From the NCBI GenBank assembly GCA_005883235.1, contig VAYE01000039.1:1-8566 (forward strand): a stretch of DNA of 8,566 nt, read 5' to 3'. Below the pieces are notes generated by a model that saw nothing but the letters and a program-made list of their open reading frames with translations, had not been told where the DNA came from and did no database searches. This DNA is from Actinomycetota bacterium (GTDB lineage Bacteria > Actinomycetota > Thermoleophilia > Gaiellales > Gaiellaceae). Shown here in pieces: positions 6,821-8,566 of this stretch (the stretch's first letter is position 1; each line of letters begins with the position of its first letter). The position numbers and the translations under genes are program-made.

Positions 6821-7587
6821 GCGGTCGACTCGACGGGAAGGTCTGTGTGATCACCGGCGCGGCCGGCGGGATCGGGCGCGAGGCGGCGCTCCTCTTCTCC
6901 GGGGAGGGCGCCCGGGTCTGCATCGGCGACGTTGCGCGCGACCAGGGGGAGGCGACGGCCGCCGAGTGCCGCCAGGCGTTCTTCCACGAGGTCGACGTCG
7001 CGAGCCCGGAGAGCGTGCAGAGCCTCTACCGCGAAGCGGCGGAGCGCTACGGCGGCATCGACGTCCTCTACAACAACGCCGGGATCATGCCCGCGGACGA
7101 CGCGTCGATTCTCGACACCGAGCCCGACGCCTGGTCGCGTGTCCAGGACGTGAACGCGAAGGGTGTCTACCTCTGCTGCAAGTACGGCATCCCGCACCTG
7201 CTCGAGCGCGGGGGCGGCTCGGTGATCAACGTCGCGTCGTTCGTCGCGCTCGTCGGGGCGGCGACGTCGCAGATCTCGTACACCGCGTCGAAGGGCGCCG
7301 TCCTCGCCCTCTCCCGCGAGCTCTCGGTCGAGTTCGCCCGCCGCGGCGTGCGCGTCAACGCCCTCTGCCCCGGTCCTGTCGAGACGCCGATGCTGCTCCG
7401 GCTCTTCGCCGACGACCCGGCCGCCTTCGAGCGGCGACGCGTCCACCTGCCGATGGGACGCCTCGCCACCGCGCGGGAGATCGCCAACGCGGCGCTCTTC
7501 CTCGCAAGCGACGAGTCGTCGTACGTGAACGGCTCCACGTTCGTCGTCGACGGCGGGCTGACGGCCGCCTACGTGACGCCGGAGTAG
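6817..7587 (+). CDS. Short-chain dehydrogenase/reductase (SDR), NAD-type
   Basis: This intact 256-residue classical SDR starts at GTG 6817, whose GTGA overlaps the aldehyde dehydrogenase stop, so translation is coupled. The Rossmann glycine motif TGAAGGIG is at 13-20 and an acidic residue ends the second strand (D38 in CIGDV), which favours NAD over NADP. NNAG is at 86-89, and the catalytic set is N113, S141, Y155 and K159 (YTASK). PGPVETPM follows the active site and the C-terminus has the usual YVNGSTFVVDGG. It is a soluble cytoplasmic alcohol dehydrogenase or carbonyl reductase whose substrate is not shown by sequence. Because it is coupled to an aldehyde dehydrogenase in an amine operon lacking an amine oxidase, a role in oxidising the alcohol group of a gamma-glutamylated amino-alcohol is possible (inference). 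It is the last and only clearly undamaged complete enzyme gene of the operon. Confidence 0.92.
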   Translation: MSGRLDGKVCVITGAAGGIGREAALLFSGEGARVCIGDVARDQGEATAAECRQAFFHEVDVASPESVQSLYREAAERYGGIDVLYNNAGIMPADDASILDTEPDAWSRVQDVNAKGVYLCCKYGIPHLLERGGGSVINVASFVALVGAATSQISYTASKGAVLALSRELSVEFARRGVRVNALCPGPVETPMLLRLFADDPAAFERRRVHLPMGRLATAREIANAALFLASDESSYVNGSTFVVDGGLTAAYVTPE

Positions 7588-7606
7588 GACCCGACTGACT
7601 CCGAAG

Positions 7607-7624
7607 ATGGGCCGAAGAGCCCAT
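7607..7624 (+). terminator. Small hairpin after the operon, possible terminator
   Basis: ATGGGC (7607-7612) and GCCCAT (7619-7624) form a perfect six-base inverted repeat around a CGAAGA loop, 19 bases after the SDR stop, and TGACTTT follows. The stem is short and there is no proper U-run, so it is at best a weak terminator. It is the only hairpin I see in this gap. Confidence 0.35.
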
Positions 7625-7676
7625 TGACTTTCGTTGACACGCTGCGCGAGAGTCCTCCAGTCCAGGGTTCCGATGC

Positions 7677-7683
7677 AAGGGGG
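7677..7683 (+). promoter_or_regulatory. Shine-Dalgarno deciding the GTG start at 7691
   Basis: AAGGGGG lies seven bases before GTG 7691. The result is a protein that begins directly with a signal peptide; starts at 7634 (TTG) or 7673 (ATG) would add unlikely residues before it. TTGACT (7624-7629) and TTGACA (7634-7639) upstream resemble -35 boxes but neither has a convincing -10 partner. Confidence 0.55.
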
Positions 7684-7690
7684 ATCGCAG

Positions 7691-8566
7691 GTGTCCAGGG
7701 CTCACCTCATTGCGGCGATCGCGGCTGCCACCGTCGCCGTTCTCATGATCTTCGCCGGCTCGGCGGCAGCCGGCACGATCGTCCTCGTGAGCGCGAGCTC
7801 GTCCGGGGAGATGGCGAACGGTGCGAGCGCGCGCGACGTCGCATTCGACCCGGGGAGCGGCGTCTCGTACAGCGCGGACACGATCGCGATCAGCGCGGAC
7901 GGCCGGTACGTCGCCTTCAGCTCGCGCGCGACGAACCTGGTCCAGGGCGACACGAACGGCGCCATCGACGTGTTCGTCCGCGACGTCCAGGCCGGAACGA
8001 CCGAGCGCGTCAGCGTCTCGTCGACGGGCGGGCAGGGCGACGGCGACAGCGGGGTCGAGCACGCGAGCACGAACGGCCGTCCGGTGGCGATCAGCGCCGA
8101 CGGCCGCTACGTCGCGTTCACCTCGTTCGCCACGAATCTCGTCCCGGGCGACATCGGCTCCTGGGCTCTCTCGACCTCGTGGACGCCGGCCGCCAGCCGC
8201 AGGTCACACCGGACGCGAGGTACGTGGCCTACATCGGCCCCGGCGACAACGCCTACGTCGCCGACCGCCTGGCCGGCACGCGCGAGCGCGTCAACCTCCC
8301 GAACGCCGGGGATCCGGCTCCGGCCTTCTCGGCGGCGGCGACGGTGCGGATCAGCGACGACGGCCGCTACGTCGCCTTCCTCGCCTTCGAGGGGGTCGTC
8401 CCGAGCGACACGAACAACCTCCTCGACCTCTACGTCCGGGACCGCGCGAGCGCCACGACTCGACGAGCGAGCGTCACGAGCGACGGCGGAGAAGGCGGCG
8501 CTCAGGCGTTCGACAACGACCTGAGCGGCGACGGCCGCGTGGCGTTCTTCGACGCGCCGTTCGCCC
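7691..8566 (+). pseudogene. Secreted PD40/TolB-type beta-propeller repeat protein, frameshifted and cut by right window edge
   Basis: GTG 7691 opens a protein with a signal peptide: a short positive start, a hydrophobic core at about 5-22, and a likely cleavage after the alanines at 25-27. It then carries repeats of the form ISADGRYVAF...ATNLV.GD...DVFVRD...T.RVSVSS, known from PD40/WD40-like (TolB-type) propellers. Clear copies begin at 7889 and 8090, 67 residues apart. Near 8152-8165 the reading frame shifts. The first frame degenerates into Arg/Ser/Thr-rich sequence and stops at 8524, while another frame from about 8161 continues as LDLVDAGRQPQVTPDARYVAY. Further copies begin at 8350 (ISDDGRYVAF) and 8521, open to the window end. 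The spacing across the shift is about 30 residues shorter than one repeat, so around 90 bases seem to be missing. The repeats suggest a cell-surface or secreted binding role, with no specific function inferable. Confidence 0.75.

Noticed and set aside
7622..7665. Tandem TTGACT/TTGACA as a strong promoter for the PD40 gene
   Set aside because: No acceptable -10 hexamer is found at 16-19 bases from either box.
1..8566. A novel defence system, CRISPR array, tRNA, rRNA or riboswitch
   Set aside because: I saw no spaced direct repeats, no RNA-gene signature, and no nuclease, toxin or helicase genes; all genes belong to known transport, catabolic, transposase or secreted-repeat families.

Overview
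The window is uniformly G+C-rich with strong G/C third-position preference, short intergenic gaps, frequent GTG starts and a possible leaderless promoter. This suggests an actinobacterium. The PD40/TolB-type secreted repeat protein and the REP-associated tyrosine transposase would fit a deep lineage such as Thermoleophilia, but that placement is an impression, not a demonstrated result.

Layout. The left third is on the minus strand: an MMPL/RND-type exporter cut by the left edge (1-1268), preceded in transcription order by a complete APC-superfamily permease of the amino-acid/choline transporter type (1317-2912). A short divergent promoter region (2913-3004) separates these from a plus-strand catabolic operon: a glutamine-synthetase-like gamma-glutamyl-amine ligase (3005-4238), a class-I-GATase gamma-glutamyl hydrolase of the PuuD/peptidase C26 type (from 4231), a REP-associated tyrosine transposase lodged in the operon (4968-5566), an aldehyde dehydrogenase (5601-6820) and a short-chain dehydrogenase/reductase (6817-7587). 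After a small hairpin, a secreted PD40/TolB beta-propeller-like protein begins at 7691 and runs off the right edge.

How the genes fit together. Permease, gamma-glutamyl ligase, hydrolase and aldehyde dehydrogenase are the parts of a gamma-glutamylation route for amine use (Puu-like). There is no PuuB-type amine oxidase and no aminotransferase in the window, but there is an SDR translationally coupled to the aldehyde dehydrogenase. That set matches better a route for an amino-alcohol such as ethanolamine: ligate to glutamate, oxidise the alcohol, oxidise the aldehyde, then hydrolyse to glutamate plus an amino acid. This assignment is inference.

The most striking observation is damage. The ligase, the aldehyde dehydrogenase and the PD40 protein each lack an internal segment, estimated at about 90-130 bases, and each loss changes the reading frame. 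The hydrolase has lost its expected stop and the transposase start is out of frame with its body. The ligase lacks its NSYKR/flap segment and the dehydrogenase lacks its catalytic cysteine segment. The flanking protein sequence is otherwise well conserved, so the lesions are either very recent or errors in the assembled sequence. I see no evidence for a novel defence or mobile system.
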